Assembly (NCBI RefSeq): GCF_001894865.1
Contig: NZ_BCXA01000052.1
Span: 1-53,008 of the forward strand
DNA from: Rhodococcus maanshanensis NBRC 100610
GTDB taxonomy: Bacteria; Actinomycetota; Actinomycetes; Mycobacteriales; Mycobacteriaceae
Reading direction: 5' to 3'
DNA: 53,008 nt
Shown: piece after piece, positions 29,395-39,250 of the stretch
How positions within the stretch are numbered: the stretch's first letter is position 1
How the letters are laid out: each line of letters begins with the position of its first letter
Translations under genes and position numbers: made by a program
The notes under the pieces: model-generated
Database searches by the model: none
Told to the model about the DNA's origin: nothing
The model's input: the letters and a program-made list of their open reading frames with translations, nothing else

Positions 29395-31079
29395 CGTGCC
29401 CCCCGCCGATGCTTCCCGGAGTCTCGGTTCCCGGAGGGGAACATCCCGTCCGGCTTTCCCTTCCCGTCCCAGTTGAGCAGGTTCACCCGAGAGGGACTGC
29501 TGTCGTTCGCGCCCATCGACTCGGTGGTCTGGCGCTGGCGCAACGCATGGAAGGTCTCCACCGCCACCGGCACCGGCCCACCGCTCGACTCACCGAACGG
29601 GCCCGACCCGCCCTCGAACATGCCCGGTCCGCCGTCGAAGTCGAGTGAGCACTCGGTCGCGGTCTCCTCGAGTTTGTGTCCCTCCGCCGCATATGCGGAC
29701 GGGATGACGTATCGCTCATCGTATTTCGCCAGCGCCAGCAGTCGGTACATCGCGTACATCTGCTCCTCGGACATCCCGACTGCCGCTGGGATGTGCTCCT
29801 GCGGCTCGCGCCCGAGACTGATGTCACGCATGTAGGCGCGCATCGCCGCGAGTTTGCGCAGCACCGCGTCCACCGGCGCGGTGTCGCCCGCGGTGAACAG
29901 TTCCGCGAGGTACTCGATCGGAATACGCAGCGATTCCAGCGCACCGAACAGGTTCCCGACATCCTCGCCGTCGTGACCGTCCCGGCTGACCGCGTCGACG
30001 ACGGGCGAGAGCGGCGGGACGTACCAGACCATCGGCATGGTCCGGAACTCCGGATGCAGCGGCAGCGCCACCCGGTACTCCTTGACCAGCGCGTGGATCG
30101 GAGAGCGCTGGGCAGAGTCGATCCATCCGTCCGAGATGCCCGCGGCACGTGCGCCCGCGATCACCTCGGGGTCCTTGGGATCCAGGAGCACATCGAGCTG
30201 CGCCTCGTAGAGATCGGTGTCGTCCTCCACGCACGCCGCATCGAGGACCTTGTCGACGTCGTAGAGGATCAGCCCGATGTACCGGAGACGGCCGACGCAC
30301 GTCTCGGCGCATACCGTCGGGAGCCCCACCTCCACCCGCGGATAGCAGAACGTGCACTTCTCCGCCTTGCCGGTCTTGTGGTTGAAATAGACCTTCTTGT
30401 AAGGACATCCGGACACGCACATCCGCCAGCCGCGGCACTTGTCCTGATCCACCAGCACGATCCCGTCCTCGGACCGCTTGTACATCGCGCCGGAGGGGCA
30501 CGAGGCCACGCAGGACGGGTTCAGGCAGTGCTCGCAGATCCGCGGCAGGTAGAACATGAAGGTCTGCTCCAGCTCCAGCTTGACCTTCTCGCTCACCTTC
30601 TGCAGCACCGGATCGCCCGCGAGGATCTCCGGCGAGCCCCCCAGGTCGTCGTCCCAGTTCGCCGACCACTCGACCTTCATCGGCTTGCCGGTGATCAGGC
30701 TGCGGGGCGCCGCCACCGGCATCTGGTCCCCGAGTGGCGCATTGGTCAGATTCTCGTAGTCGTAGGTCCAGGGCTCGTAGTAGTCGTTGATGGAGGGCAT
30801 CTTCGGGTTCGAGAAGATCCGCGACAGCTTCTTCATCCGGCCACCGTCGCGTAGCCGCAACCTGCCCTTGCGATCCCGGACCCACCCGCCGCGCCAGCGT
30901 TCCTGGTCCTCGTGGGTGCGGGGGTAGCCCTGACCCGGCCTCGTCTCGACGTTGTTGAACCAGACGTACTCCGTGCCGGACCGATTGGTCCACGCCTGCT
31001 TGCAGGTCACCGAGCAGGTGTGGCAGCCGATGCACTTGTCCAGGTTCATCACCATCGCGAGCTGAGCCATCACCTTCAT
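29391..31079 (-). CDS. narH: Respiratory nitrate reductase beta subunit NarH
   Basis: This 562-residue iron-sulfur subunit relays electrons from NarI to NarG. Four cysteine clusters are present: CIGCHTCSVTC near residue 16, CEHCLNPSCVASC near 184, CRGWRMCVSGC near 216 (the tryptophan replaces a cysteine, giving the usual 3Fe-4S cluster), and CTFCYPRVEVG near 242 with later CAETC. The start at ATG 31079 follows GAGGAAATC. The last 60 residues are a Gly/Ser/Pro-rich tail. It overlaps narJ by four bases. Confidence 0.96.
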   Translation of the reverse strand: MKVMAQLAMVMNLDKCIGCHTCSVTCKQAWTNRSGTEYVWFNNVETRPGQGYPRTHEDQERWRGGWVRDRKGRLRLRDGGRMKKLSRIFSNPKMPSINDYYEPWTYDYENLTNAPLGDQMPVAAPRSLITGKPMKVEWSANWDDDLGGSPEILAGDPVLQKVSEKVKLELEQTFMFYLPRICEHCLNPSCVASCPSGAMYKRSEDGIVLVDQDKCRGWRMCVSGCPYKKVYFNHKTGKAEKCTFCYPRVEVGLPTVCAETCVGRLRYIGLILYDVDKVLDAACVEDDTDLYEAQLDVLLDPKDPEVIAGARAAGISDGWIDSAQRSPIHALVKEYRVALPLHPEFRTMPMVWYVPPLSPVVDAVSRDGHDGEDVGNLFGALESLRIPIEYLAELFTAGDTAPVDAVLRKLAAMRAYMRDISLGREPQEHIPAAVGMSEEQMYAMYRLLALAKYDERYVIPSAYAAEGHKLEETATECSLDFDGGPGMFEGGSGPFGESSGGPVPVAVETFHALRQRQTTESMGANDSSPSRVNLLNWDGKGKPDGMFPSGNRDSGKHRRGAR

Positions 31080-31104
31080 GATTTCCTCGCTTCGCTCGGG
31101 TGCA

Positions 31105-34100
31105 TCAGTAGGTCACCTCCTGCGACCGGCGACGGACCACCGTCACCTCGTCGCGCTGGTTGCCGGTCGGTCCGAGATAGTTGAACGCGAAGGACAACTG
31201 GGCGTATCCCCCCGCCAGATGCGTCGGCTTGATGAGCAGCCTGGTCAGCGAATTGTGGATACCGCCACGGTTTCCGGTGGTCTCGGTGAGGGGAACATCG
31301 ATGGTGCGCTCCTGCGCGTGGTGCACATAGACCACGCCGACGGGCATTCGGTGCGAGACGATGGCCCGGCACACCAGCACGCCGTTGCGATTGACCGCCT
31401 CGACCCAATCGTTGTCGGACACGGCGATCTTCGCGGCGTCGTCGGGACTGATCCACATGGTCGGACCGCCCCTCGATAGCGAGAGCATGAGGAGGTTGTC
31501 CTGGTACTCCGAGTGGATCGACCACTTGGAGTGCGGTGTCAGATACCGCACCGCAAGCCCGACGCCGTCGCGCGAGCTGCCGACCTCCGGTTCGCCGAAC
31601 AGCCGGGCCATGTCGAGCGGCGGGCGGTAGGTCGGCAGCTGCTCACCGAGTTCCTCGATCCAGTCGTGGTCGAGGTAGAAGTGCATGCGACCGGTCAAGG
31701 TGTGGAACGGCTTGAGCTCCTCGATGTTCACCGTGAACGGCGCGTACCGACGCCCACCGGTCTCGCTGCCCGACCATTCCGGGCTGGTGATCACCGGGAC
31801 CGGCCGGGCCTGGGTGTCGGCGAAGGTGATCCGGCGTTCCTCGCTGCCCTCGGCCAGGTGCACCAGGGGCCGGCCGGTGCGCTTCTCGAGCGCACGGAAA
31901 CCCTCGACCGCGAGCCTGCCGTTGGAGGTGCCGGACAGCGCGAGGATGGTCTCCGCCATCTTCTCGGCGGTGTCGAGAGCAGGCCTTCCTGCGGCGGCAC
32001 CGGAACTCATGACGCCATGTTTGCCCCCGAGCTCGGCGACCTCCTGATCCGGATGCACGGTGACGCCCTTGGTGGTCAGCCCGGCGGTCTCGACCAGCGG
32101 ACCGAGCGCGGCCCACTTCTCGGCGATCGCCGGGTAATCGCGTTCGACGACCACCAGCGGTCCCATCGTCTTGCCCGGTACCGGCGTCGCGCCCGTCGCA
32201 CGCCAATCCGATTCGGTGCCACCGGGATACGCCATTGCTCCCGGCGTGTCGTGCTGCAGGGTGCCCATCACGATGTCGCGCCGAACACCCAGGTGCTCGG
32301 CTGCAAGGGTGGAGAACGCCCTCGCGATGGCGCCGAACGCATCGAAGTCCGAGCGGGTCTCCCACGGCGGGTCGATCGCGGCGGTGAACGCGTGGATGAA
32401 CGGGTGCATGTCGGTGCTCGACAGGTCGGCCTTCTCGTACCAGGTGGCGGCGGGCAGGACCACGTCGGAGAGCAGGGTGGTCGAGGTCATCCGGAAGTCG
32501 ATTGACATCAACAGGTCGAGCTTTCCCTCCGGGATGTCCTCGGTCCACGTCACCTCACTCGAGCGCAGGTGCTCCCTGGTCGGCTCGGCCTGCAGATTCG
32601 ATGTGGTGCCGAGCAGGTGCTTGAGGAAGTACTCGTTGCCCTTGCTCGAGGAGCCGAGCAGATTGGCCCGCCAGACGCTGAGTACGCGTGGCCAGTTCTT
32701 CGGGTTGTCGGGGTCGGTCACCGCGAGCCTCAGCCGACCGCTCGCCAGCTGCTCGGTCACGTGCCCGATCGGGTCCTTCCCTGCCGCCTGCGCCTCGTCG
32801 ACCACGTCCAGACTGGAGCGGTCGAACTGGGGGTAGAACGGGGTCCAGCCCATGGATACGGCCGAGGCCAACACGTCGATCGTGTGCTTGCCGGCGAAAC
32901 GGTGCCTACCGATCGGACTGGCCAGCGCGTCGGCGCGGTAGCCGTCGTAGCGCCACTGGTCGGCGTGGACATACCAGTACGACGTCCCTGCCATCTGGCG
33001 TGGTGGCCTCGACCAGTCGGTACCCATCGCCACCGCGGCCCATCCGGTGACCGGTCGACACTTCTCCTGTCCGACGTAATGCGCCCAGCCACCGCCGTTT
33101 CGGCCCATCGACCCGGTCAGCAGCAACAGGCTGAGCACCGCGCGGTAGGTGGCATCACCGTGGAACCACTGACAGATGCCCGCGCCCATGATGATCATCG
33201 ATCGGCCACCGGACTCGACGGAATTGTTCGCCAACTCGGTGGCGATCCGGATGACCTGCGCCGCACTGACTCCCGTGATCGGCTCCTGCCACGCGGGCGT
33301 ATAGGGCGATCGCGGGTCGTCGTAGCCGGCGGGCCATTCCCCCGGCAGCCCCGGCCTGACCACCCCGTACTGCGCGAGCATCAGGTCGAAGACCGTGCAC
33401 ACTCGGTGTTCGCCCACCAGCCGAACGGGGACACCGCGTTCGAGGGTCTCGCCGTGCCCGTCCGGGGCGTCGAACCGGGGCAGCGTGACCAGCGCGGTCT
33501 CGCCGCCCGCGCCGTCGGTGGGCGCCACGGTCAGCGCAGGGGCGATGCCGCCGAGATCGAGATTCCACTTGCCGACGCCCTCCTCACCGAACCGGAAGCC
33601 GAGCGATCCGTGCGGGACGGCCACCTCCCCGGTGGCGCCGTCGAGCAACACCGGCTTGAATGACGCGTTCTCGCCGGTGTCGCCGAGATCCGCTGCCGTC
33701 AGGTTCTTTCCGGGCACCAGCCGGCCGTCCCGCTCCTCTAGCGTGATGAGGAACGGCAGATCGGTGAACTGCCGCACGTAGTCGACGAAGAACGGCACCC
33801 GCGACTTGACGAAGAACTCCGAGAGGATGACGTGTCCCATGGCCATCGCCATTGCACCGTCGGTGCCCGCCGCGCACGGCATCCACTCGTCGGCGAACTT
33901 GGTGTTGTCCGCATAGTCGGGGCTGACGGCGACCACCTTCGTCCCGCGGTAGCGCACCTCCGCCATCCAATGCGCGTCAGGGGTCCGGGTGACGGGCACG
34001 TTCGACCCCCACATCATCAGGTAGGACGCATCCCACCAGTCACCGGACTCCGGCACGTCGGTCTGGTCGCCGAACACCTGCGGCGAGGCCACCGGCAGGT

Positions 34101-34797
34101 CCGCGTACCAGTCGTAGAAGGAGGTCATGACGCCGCCGAGCAACTCCACGAACCTCGAACCGGCCGCGAACGAGACCATCGACATCGCGGGGATCGGCGA
34201 GAACCCGGCCACCCGATCGGGGCCATAGGTCTTGATGGTGTGCACATGTGCGGCGGCGATCATCTCCGTGGCCTCGTCCCAGGTCACCCGGACGAGTCCA
34301 CCCTTCCCCCTCGCCCTCTGATACCGCCCGCGACGCTCCGGATCGGACTGGATGTCGGCCCAGGCCTCAACCGGATCACCGGTGCGCGCCCGCGCCTCCC
34401 GGTACATCTCGACCAGCACGCCGCGCGCGTACGGATACCGCACGCGGGTCGGCGAGTAGGTGTACCAGGAGAACGCCGCACCGCGGGGGCAGCCGCGTGG
34501 CTCGTACTCGGGTCGGTCCGGACCGACGGACGGATAGTCGGTCTCCTGGGTCTCCCAGGTGATGATCCCGTCCTTGACATAGATCTTCCACGAGCACGAG
34601 CCCGTGCAGTTCACACCGTGCGTCGAGCGCACCACCTTGTCATGGCTCCAGCGGTCACGATAGAAGATGTCGCCCTCGCGTCCGCCCTGTCGGCTGACCG
34701 TGCGCCGGTCTCCCGACACCGTGCCGGGAACGAAGAACCGCCCACCCTCGAGCAGCAGATCCTCGACCGCGCCACCGGTGCGATTGCTGGATGCCAC
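31105..34797 (-). CDS. narG: Respiratory nitrate reductase alpha subunit NarG
   Basis: This 1230-residue catalytic subunit reduces nitrate to nitrite at a bis-MGD molybdenum centre in the cytoplasm. The N-terminal iron-sulfur site is seen in THGVNCTGSCSWKIY near residue 60 with a later cysteine in EPRGCPRGAAFSWY. MMWGSNVPVTRTPDAHW near 260 and other molybdopterin-binding blocks follow, and length is standard. No twin-arginine signal is present, as expected for cytoplasm-facing NarG. GTG 34797 follows GGAGGAGG. It lies 27 bases after narK and 25 bases before narH. Confidence 0.97.
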   Translation of the reverse strand: MASSNRTGGAVEDLLLEGGRFFVPGTVSGDRRTVSRQGGREGDIFYRDRWSHDKVVRSTHGVNCTGSCSWKIYVKDGIITWETQETDYPSVGPDRPEYEPRGCPRGAAFSWYTYSPTRVRYPYARGVLVEMYREARARTGDPVEAWADIQSDPERRGRYQRARGKGGLVRVTWDEATEMIAAAHVHTIKTYGPDRVAGFSPIPAMSMVSFAAGSRFVELLGGVMTSFYDWYADLPVASPQVFGDQTDVPESGDWWDASYLMMWGSNVPVTRTPDAHWMAEVRYRGTKVVAVSPDYADNTKFADEWMPCAAGTDGAMAMAMGHVILSEFFVKSRVPFFVDYVRQFTDLPFLITLEERDGRLVPGKNLTAADLGDTGENASFKPVLLDGATGEVAVPHGSLGFRFGEEGVGKWNLDLGGIAPALTVAPTDGAGGETALVTLPRFDAPDGHGETLERGVPVRLVGEHRVCTVFDLMLAQYGVVRPGLPGEWPAGYDDPRSPYTPAWQEPITGVSAAQVIRIATELANNSVESGGRSMIIMGAGICQWFHGDATYRAVLSLLLLTGSMGRNGGGWAHYVGQEKCRPVTGWAAVAMGTDWSRPPRQMAGTSYWYVHADQWRYDGYRADALASPIGRHRFAGKHTIDVLASAVSMGWTPFYPQFDRSSLDVVDEAQAAGKDPIGHVTEQLASGRLRLAVTDPDNPKNWPRVLSVWRANLLGSSSKGNEYFLKHLLGTTSNLQAEPTREHLRSSEVTWTEDIPEGKLDLLMSIDFRMTSTTLLSDVVLPAATWYEKADLSSTDMHPFIHAFTAAIDPPWETRSDFDAFGAIARAFSTLAAEHLGVRRDIVMGTLQHDTPGAMAYPGGTESDWRATGATPVPGKTMGPLVVVERDYPAIAEKWAALGPLVETAGLTTKGVTVHPDQEVAELGGKHGVMSSGAAAGRPALDTAEKMAETILALSGTSNGRLAVEGFRALEKRTGRPLVHLAEGSEERRITFADTQARPVPVITSPEWSGSETGGRRYAPFTVNIEELKPFHTLTGRMHFYLDHDWIEELGEQLPTYRPPLDMARLFGEPEVGSSRDGVGLAVRYLTPHSKWSIHSEYQDNLLMLSLSRGGPTMWISPDDAAKIAVSDNDWVEAVNRNGVLVCRAIVSHRMPVGVVYVHHAQERTIDVPLTETTGNRGGIHNSLTRLLIKPTHLAGGYAQLSFAFNYLGPTGNQRDEVTVVRRRSQEVTY

Positions 34798-34824
34798 GTC
34801 GCCTCCTCCACCTCGACCGCCGTC

Positions 34825-36045
34825 TCATGTCTTGTCGTAGACCCTTTCGGGCTCACGGGCGGACAGCTTGAGCGCGGTGTACGCCAGCGCCGCGAGCGCC
34901 GTCAGCGCCAGCAGGAGCAGGCCGACCGTGTAGTTGTTGGCCGCCTCGTCGTACGTCGCGCCCATGATCAGCGGCGGGAAATAGCCGCCGAGACCGCCTG
35001 CGGCGGCGACGATCCCGGTCACGCTGCCCACACTCGCGGCAGGCGAACGACGGGCTACCCAGGCGAACACGCCCCCGGTACCGATGCCGAGGAACAGCGC
35101 GAGCAGGATGAACGTGACGGCGGACCAGACATCCGCGGGAGGCTTGAAGGTCGCGACGACGGCCATCACCGCGGTGCCGGCAAGCGAGGTCAGCACTACG
35201 GTCTTGGGCGGGATCCGGTCGGAGAGCGCGCCTCCGACGGGGCGAGCCAGCACGGCGGCGAGCGCGAACGCTGCGGTCCTCGCTCCCGCGTCGACCGCCG
35301 AGAAGCCGTAGATGTTCTTGATGTAGGTCGGCAGGTAGTTGCTGAACGCGACGAAGCCACCGAACACCACCGCGTACAGGAACGACATCTCCCAGGTGAC
35401 ACGGAGTTTCGCGGCCGCCTTGAGCTTCGGCAGCACCGGGTCCGTGTTCGGCACGAAACTCGGCGAGTTCCGCATCACCAGGATGCACGCGACCGCGGTG
35501 ACCGCCAGCGCAACCGCGATGATCACGTGGGTGGGGATCAGGCCGAACCAGCGGACGAACCGGGGCGTGAAGAACGCAGACAACGCCGTGCCGACCATGC
35601 CCATGCCGAAGACACCGGTCGCGAAGCCACGGCGGGACGCCTCGTACCAGGAATTCGCGAACGGGATGCCGACCGCGAAGATGGTGCCCGCGATGCCGAG
35701 GAAGAAGCCGAACAGCAACAGCAGTGCGTAGGAGTCCATCTCGGCGGCGAAGCCGACCGCGAGCACCGGCAGGATCGAGGCAAGCGAGATGGCGATGAAC
35801 ATCACGCGGCCGCCGTACCGGTCGGTCAGCGCGCCGACCACGATGCGGCCGAGCGATCCCACCAGGATCGGGGTCGCGACCAGCATCGAAGCCTGGCTAG
35901 CGCTGAGCGGCAGCGCTTCGGCGTAGGTCGTCGAGAGTGGGCCGATCATGTTCCAGGCCCAGAAGTTGATCGCGGACACCCACGTGGCCAGGGCCAGGTT
36001 CAGCGTCCGCGTGCTGTTGCTCACCACAGGAGATCCTGAGTTCAC
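34825..36045 (-). CDS. narK: Nitrate/nitrite transporter NarK
   Basis: This 406-residue MFS protein of the nitrate/nitrite porter family is very like mycobacterial NarK. It starts at GTG 36045 or 21 bases later at GTG 36024; both sites are weak. Twelve hydrophobic segments are visible. The nitrate signature appears as FFLGIAGTIFAVGIPFANSWY near residue 113 and FLGIGTGGVFAWVARRSPAASVGSVTGIVAAAGGLGG near 317. It imports nitrate, exports nitrite, or both. It is the first gene of the nar operon, with a promoter expected in 36046-36121 just after the pnp terminator; no DosR or FNR box is visible there. Confidence 0.94.
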   Translation of the reverse strand: MNSGSPVVSNSTRTLNLALATWVSAINFWAWNMIGPLSTTYAEALPLSASQASMLVATPILVGSLGRIVVGALTDRYGGRVMFIAISLASILPVLAVGFAAEMDSYALLLLFGFFLGIAGTIFAVGIPFANSWYEASRRGFATGVFGMGMVGTALSAFFTPRFVRWFGLIPTHVIIAVALAVTAVACILVMRNSPSFVPNTDPVLPKLKAAAKLRVTWEMSFLYAVVFGGFVAFSNYLPTYIKNIYGFSAVDAGARTAAFALAAVLARPVGGALSDRIPPKTVVLTSLAGTAVMAVVATFKPPADVWSAVTFILLALFLGIGTGGVFAWVARRSPAASVGSVTGIVAAAGGLGGYFPPLIMGATYDEAANNYTVGLLLLALTALAALAYTALKLSAREPERVYDKT

Positions 36046-36121
36046 CCGTCCAGGAAAGCATGCAGACCGCCCCGTCGAAGGGCGAAGTCAGATCTGTGAA
36101 GCAACGATAAGGACACGAAAA

Positions 36122-36159
36122 CACCGGTGCCCCCGCGCATGCGCGCGGGGGCACCGGTG
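36122..36159 (-). terminator. Intrinsic terminator of pnp, upstream of narK
   Basis: A perfect 17-bp inverted repeat (36122-36138 and 36143-36159) has loop ATGC, followed on the minus strand by GTTTTCG. It lies 25 bases after the pnp stop and insulates the nar operon from pnp transcription. Confidence 0.88.
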
Positions 36160-36183
36160 CTCTACCAGCGGTTCGGCCCGGAT

Positions 36184-38466
36184 CTACTCCGAGTCGGTCG
36201 CCTCGTCGGCGGCCGCGTCGGCAGGCGCGTCGGCCGCAGCGGCCTCGTCCTCGACGGGGATCAGCGAGATCTTGCCGCGGTTGTCGATGTCGGCGATCTC
36301 GACGCGGAGCTTGGAGCCCACGTTGACCACGTCCTCGACCTTGGCGATCCGCTTGCCGTTGCCCAGCTTCGAGATGTGCACCAGCCCGTCGCGGCCCGGG
36401 AGCAGCGAGACGAACGCACCGAAGGCGGTGGTCTTGACGACCGTGCCGAGGAAGCGCTCGCCCACCTTGGGCAGCTGCGGGTTGGCGATGGCGTTGATCA
36501 TGTCGATCGCGGCCTGCGCAGACGGACCATCGGTGGCGCCGACGAACACGGTGCCGTCGTCCTCGATGGAGATGTTCGCACCGGTCTGCTCGGTGATCGA
36601 GTTGATCATCTTGCCCTTGGGCCCGATGACCTCGCCGATCTTGTCCACCGGCACCTTGATGGCCGTGACGCGCGGGGCGAACGGGCTCATCTCGTCCGGG
36701 GTGTCGATGGCCTCGGCCATGACCTCGAGGATCGTGGTACGGGCGTCGTGCGCCTGCGACAGCGCGCCTGCCAGCACCTTGGACGGGATGCCGTCGAGCT
36801 TCGTGTCCAGCTGCAGCGCCGTGACGAAGTCCTTCGTGCCCGCGACCTTGAAGTCCATGTCGCCGAACGCATCCTCGGCACCGAGGATGTCGGTCAGCGC
36901 CACGTACCGGGTCTCACCGTCGACCTGGTCGGAGACCAGGCCCATGGCGATGCCCGCGACCGGAGCCTTCAGCGGCACACCGGCGTTGAGCAGCGACAGG
37001 GTCGAGGCACAGACGGAACCCATCGAGGTGGAACCGTTGGAGCCCAACGCCTCCGAGACCTGACGGATCGCGTACGGGAACTCGTCCTGGCTCGGCAGCA
37101 CCGGCATCAGGGCGCGCTCGGCGAGGGCGCCGTGGCCGATCTCGCGACGCTTCGGCGAGCCGACGCGACCGGTCTCACCGGTGGAGTACGGCGGGAAGTT
37201 GTAGTGGTGCATGTAGCGCTTGCTGGTCTCGGGGCCCAGCGAGTCGATCTGCTGCGCCATCTTGACCATGTCGAGGGTGGTGACGCCCATGATCTGGGTC
37301 TCGCCACGCTCGAACAGCGCGGAGCCGTGGGCCCGCGGGATGACCGCGACCTCGGCCGACAGCGAACGGATGTCCGTGATGCCACGGCCGTCGATGCGGA
37401 AGTGATCCTTGAGGATCCGCTGACGCACGAGCTTCTTGGTCAGCGAGCGGAACGCCGCGCCGATCTCCTTCTCGCGACCCTCGAAGTTCGGGACGACCTG
37501 CTCGAGGACCTCGACCTTGATCTCGTCGGTCTTGTCGTCGCGCTCCTGCTTGCCCGCGATGGTCAGTGCGGCGCTGAGCTTGTCGGCTGCGGCCTTCTCC
37601 ACGGCGGCGAAGACGTCGTCCTGGTAGGCCGGGAACACCGGGTAGTCGCCGGTCGGCTTGGCGGCCTTGGCCGCCAGCGCCTGCTGGGCGGTGCACAGAC
37701 GCGCGATGAACGGCTTGGCCGCCTCGAGGCCCTCGGCCACGATCGCCTCGGTCGGCGCCTGCGCGCCGCCGTCGATCAGGTCGATCACGTGCGCGGGTGC
37801 CTCGGCCTCGACCATCATGATCGCGACGTCGGCGTCGTCACCGGAACCGGAGACGATGCGACCGGCGACGACCATGTCGAAGACCGCGTTCTCGAGCTGC
37901 TCGACGGTCGGGAAGGCGACCCACTGGCCCTTCTTGTTCTCGTCCGAGGTGAGCAGCGCGACGCGCACGCCACCGACAGGGCCGGAGAACGGCAGGCCCG
38001 CGATCTGCGTCGACGCCGAGGCGGCGTTGATCGCGACCACGTCGTACAGGTCCTTCGGGTCCAGGCTGAGGACCGTGACGACGACCTGGATCTCGTTGCG
38101 CAGGCCATCGACGAAGGACGGACGCAGCGGCCGGTCGATCAGGCGGCAGGTCAGGATCGCGTCCGTGGAGGGACGGCCCTCACGACGGAAGAAGGAGCCG
38201 GGGATACGGCCCGCGGCGTACATGCGCTCCTCGACGTCCACCGTGAGGGGGAAGAAGTCGAAGTGCTCCTTGGGGTGCTTGCTGGCCGTGGTGGCCGACA
38301 GCAGCATCGTCTCGTCGTCCAGGTAGGCGACGACGGAGCCTGCGGCCTGCTGCGCGAGACGACCGGTCTCGAAACGGATGGTGCGGGTGCCGTAGCTCCC
38401 GTTGTCGATCACGGCGGTGGATTCGAACACGCCCTCGTCGACCTCTACTGCGGAATTCTCTGTCAT
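36184..38466 (-). CDS. pnp: Polyribonucleotide nucleotidyltransferase (PNPase/GpsI)
   Basis: This 760-residue phosphorolytic 3'-5' exoribonuclease has two RNase PH domains (about residues 15-240 and 340-560), joined by a helical domain near 260-330. They are followed by a KH domain containing [20 protein letters not shown] near 610 and an S1 domain with [20 protein letters not shown] near 695. The C-terminus is an acidic Ala-rich tail. It acts in mRNA decay together with RNase J, also in this window. ATG 38466 has only a purine-rich GAGAAGAGAAAAG upstream. The gene follows rpsO, the usual order, but is separated by a terminator and a 376-bp gap. Confidence 0.97.
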   Translation of the reverse strand: MTENSAVEVDEGVFESTAVIDNGSYGTRTIRFETGRLAQQAAGSVVAYLDDETMLLSATTASKHPKEHFDFFPLTVDVEERMYAAGRIPGSFFRREGRPSTDAILTCRLIDRPLRPSFVDGLRNEIQVVVTVLSLDPKDLYDVVAINAASASTQIAGLPFSGPVGGVRVALLTSDENKKGQWVAFPTVEQLENAVFDMVVAGRIVSGSGDDADVAIMMVEAEAPAHVIDLIDGGAQAPTEAIVAEGLEAAKPFIARLCTAQQALAAKAAKPTGDYPVFPAYQDDVFAAVEKAAADKLSAALTIAGKQERDDKTDEIKVEVLEQVVPNFEGREKEIGAAFRSLTKKLVRQRILKDHFRIDGRGITDIRSLSAEVAVIPRAHGSALFERGETQIMGVTTLDMVKMAQQIDSLGPETSKRYMHHYNFPPYSTGETGRVGSPKRREIGHGALAERALMPVLPSQDEFPYAIRQVSEALGSNGSTSMGSVCASTLSLLNAGVPLKAPVAGIAMGLVSDQVDGETRYVALTDILGAEDAFGDMDFKVAGTKDFVTALQLDTKLDGIPSKVLAGALSQAHDARTTILEVMAEAIDTPDEMSPFAPRVTAIKVPVDKIGEVIGPKGKMINSITEQTGANISIEDDGTVFVGATDGPSAQAAIDMINAIANPQLPKVGERFLGTVVKTTAFGAFVSLLPGRDGLVHISKLGNGKRIAKVEDVVNVGSKLRVEIADIDNRGKISLIPVEDEAAAADAPADAAADEATDSE

Positions 38467-38842
38467 CTTTTCTCTTCTCGTCCTCTCGTCTTTTGCCGTA
38501 TCCGTGTGTGGGCGGCGCAGCCCTCCTGGCTGCGACGCGCACCATCACGACGTCCAGCGCCCGAGGCGGGCGGGTACATCGCTGCGCGGAGGCGGTCATC
38601 GATCGAAGCCCTCCGGATGGGCGTCGTCGTGAGATCGACGCGTCCGAGTGACCACTACCGAGGACCGACGCCACGGCTTCAGGTACGTACGGCTGGATCC
38701 CGTGGATCCGGTGGTGCTGCAAATGCTGTGGTGCGAAAAACACCGGTAGCCGGCGAGGCCAAGTCTATGCACTCGTCTCGCCGGCTACCGGGAAGTTCAC
38801 GTCCAGATGGTCCGCAACGTGTCGCGGGTCACCGTGTGCGTC
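38467..38842 (-). promoter_or_regulatory. rpsO-pnp intergenic region and probable pnp leader
   Basis: No gene is supported in these 376 bases; the frames seen are high-GC noise. At the rpsO end there is an intrinsic terminator (38743-38791). Close to pnp, a 7-bp hairpin, CGCAGCC and GGCTGCG (38534-38516, minus strand), carries AGGAG in its loop, about 50 bases before the ATG. The middle has a doubled GGATCC and a GTACGTAC palindrome with no clear meaning. Since PNPase is autoregulated through its leader in enterobacteria, a control role here is possible but unproven. Confidence 0.45.
38743..38791 (-). terminator. Intrinsic terminator of rpsO
   Basis: Two 15-base arms (38743-38757 and 38777-38791) pair perfectly around a 19-base loop. 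On the minus strand the stem is followed by TGTTTTTCG, a run of five T. It lies about 55 bases after the rpsO stop. Confidence 0.85.
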
Positions 38843-38845
38843 GAA

Positions 38846-39115
38846 TTATCGACGCAGGCCCAGACGCTCGATCAGCGAGCGGTAACGCTCGATGTCCACC
38901 TTCTGAACGTACTTGAGCAGACGACGACGACGTCCGACCAGCAGCAGCAGGCCGCGGCGGGAGTGGTGGTCGTGCTTGTGCTTCTTCAGGTGCTCGGTGA
39001 GGTCGACGATGCGCTTGGTGAGCATCGCGACCTGCGCCTCCGGCGAACCGGTGTCGGTCTCGTGCAGTCCGTACTCGCCGAGCACGGCCTTCTTCTCTTC
39101 GGTGGTCAATGCCAC
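38846..39115 (-). CDS. rpsO: 30S ribosomal protein S15
   Basis: This 89-residue protein, the standard S15 length, starts at GTG 39115 with CAGGAG seven bases upstream. It reads [21 protein letters not shown], and the conserved core [29 protein letters not shown] is at residues 44-72. It binds 16S rRNA in the platform of the small subunit. The leader is roughly 110 bases if the TAGTAT at 39231-39226 is the -10, leaving room for S15 feedback control. Confidence 0.97.
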   Translation of the reverse strand: MALTTEEKKAVLGEYGLHETDTGSPEAQVAMLTKRIVDLTEHLKKHKHDHHSRRGLLLLVGRRRRLLKYVQKVDIERYRSLIERLGLRR

Positions 39116-39225
39116 TGTGAATCTCCTGTAACTGACGTCCACGTGATTGGAACGAGGACTCCCACCCGAAGGTGTTCGTCCCCGTTGGTGCGGCCACCGC
39201 GGACCGCAGCACACACCGACAGGAG

Positions 39226-39231
39226 ATACTA
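39226..39231 (-). promoter_or_regulatory. Candidate rpsO -10 element
   Basis: TAGTAT on the minus strand lies about 110 bases upstream of the rpsO GTG, just after the ribF stop codon region. It is a good -10 match, but no clear -35 element is visible. Confidence 0.35.
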
Positions 39232-39250
39232 CCAGGGCATTCGCGGCGAT

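Noticed and set aside
33832-36039. 735-codon plus-strand open frame opposite narG and narK
   Set aside because: It is antisense to two clear nar genes; composition is typical of a high-GC shadow frame.
36046-36121. Possible DosR, FNR or NarL box upstream of narK
   Set aside because: No sequence matched a remembered consensus; TTATCG and TTCACAGATC are not enough.
38180-38743. 187-codon frame reading through the pnp leader
   Set aside because: It enters pnp in a shifted frame and has Arg-rich random composition, with no ribosome site.
36127-38916. 929-codon plus-strand open frame opposite pnp
   Set aside because: It is a mirror frame of PNPase with low-complexity translation and no family signature.
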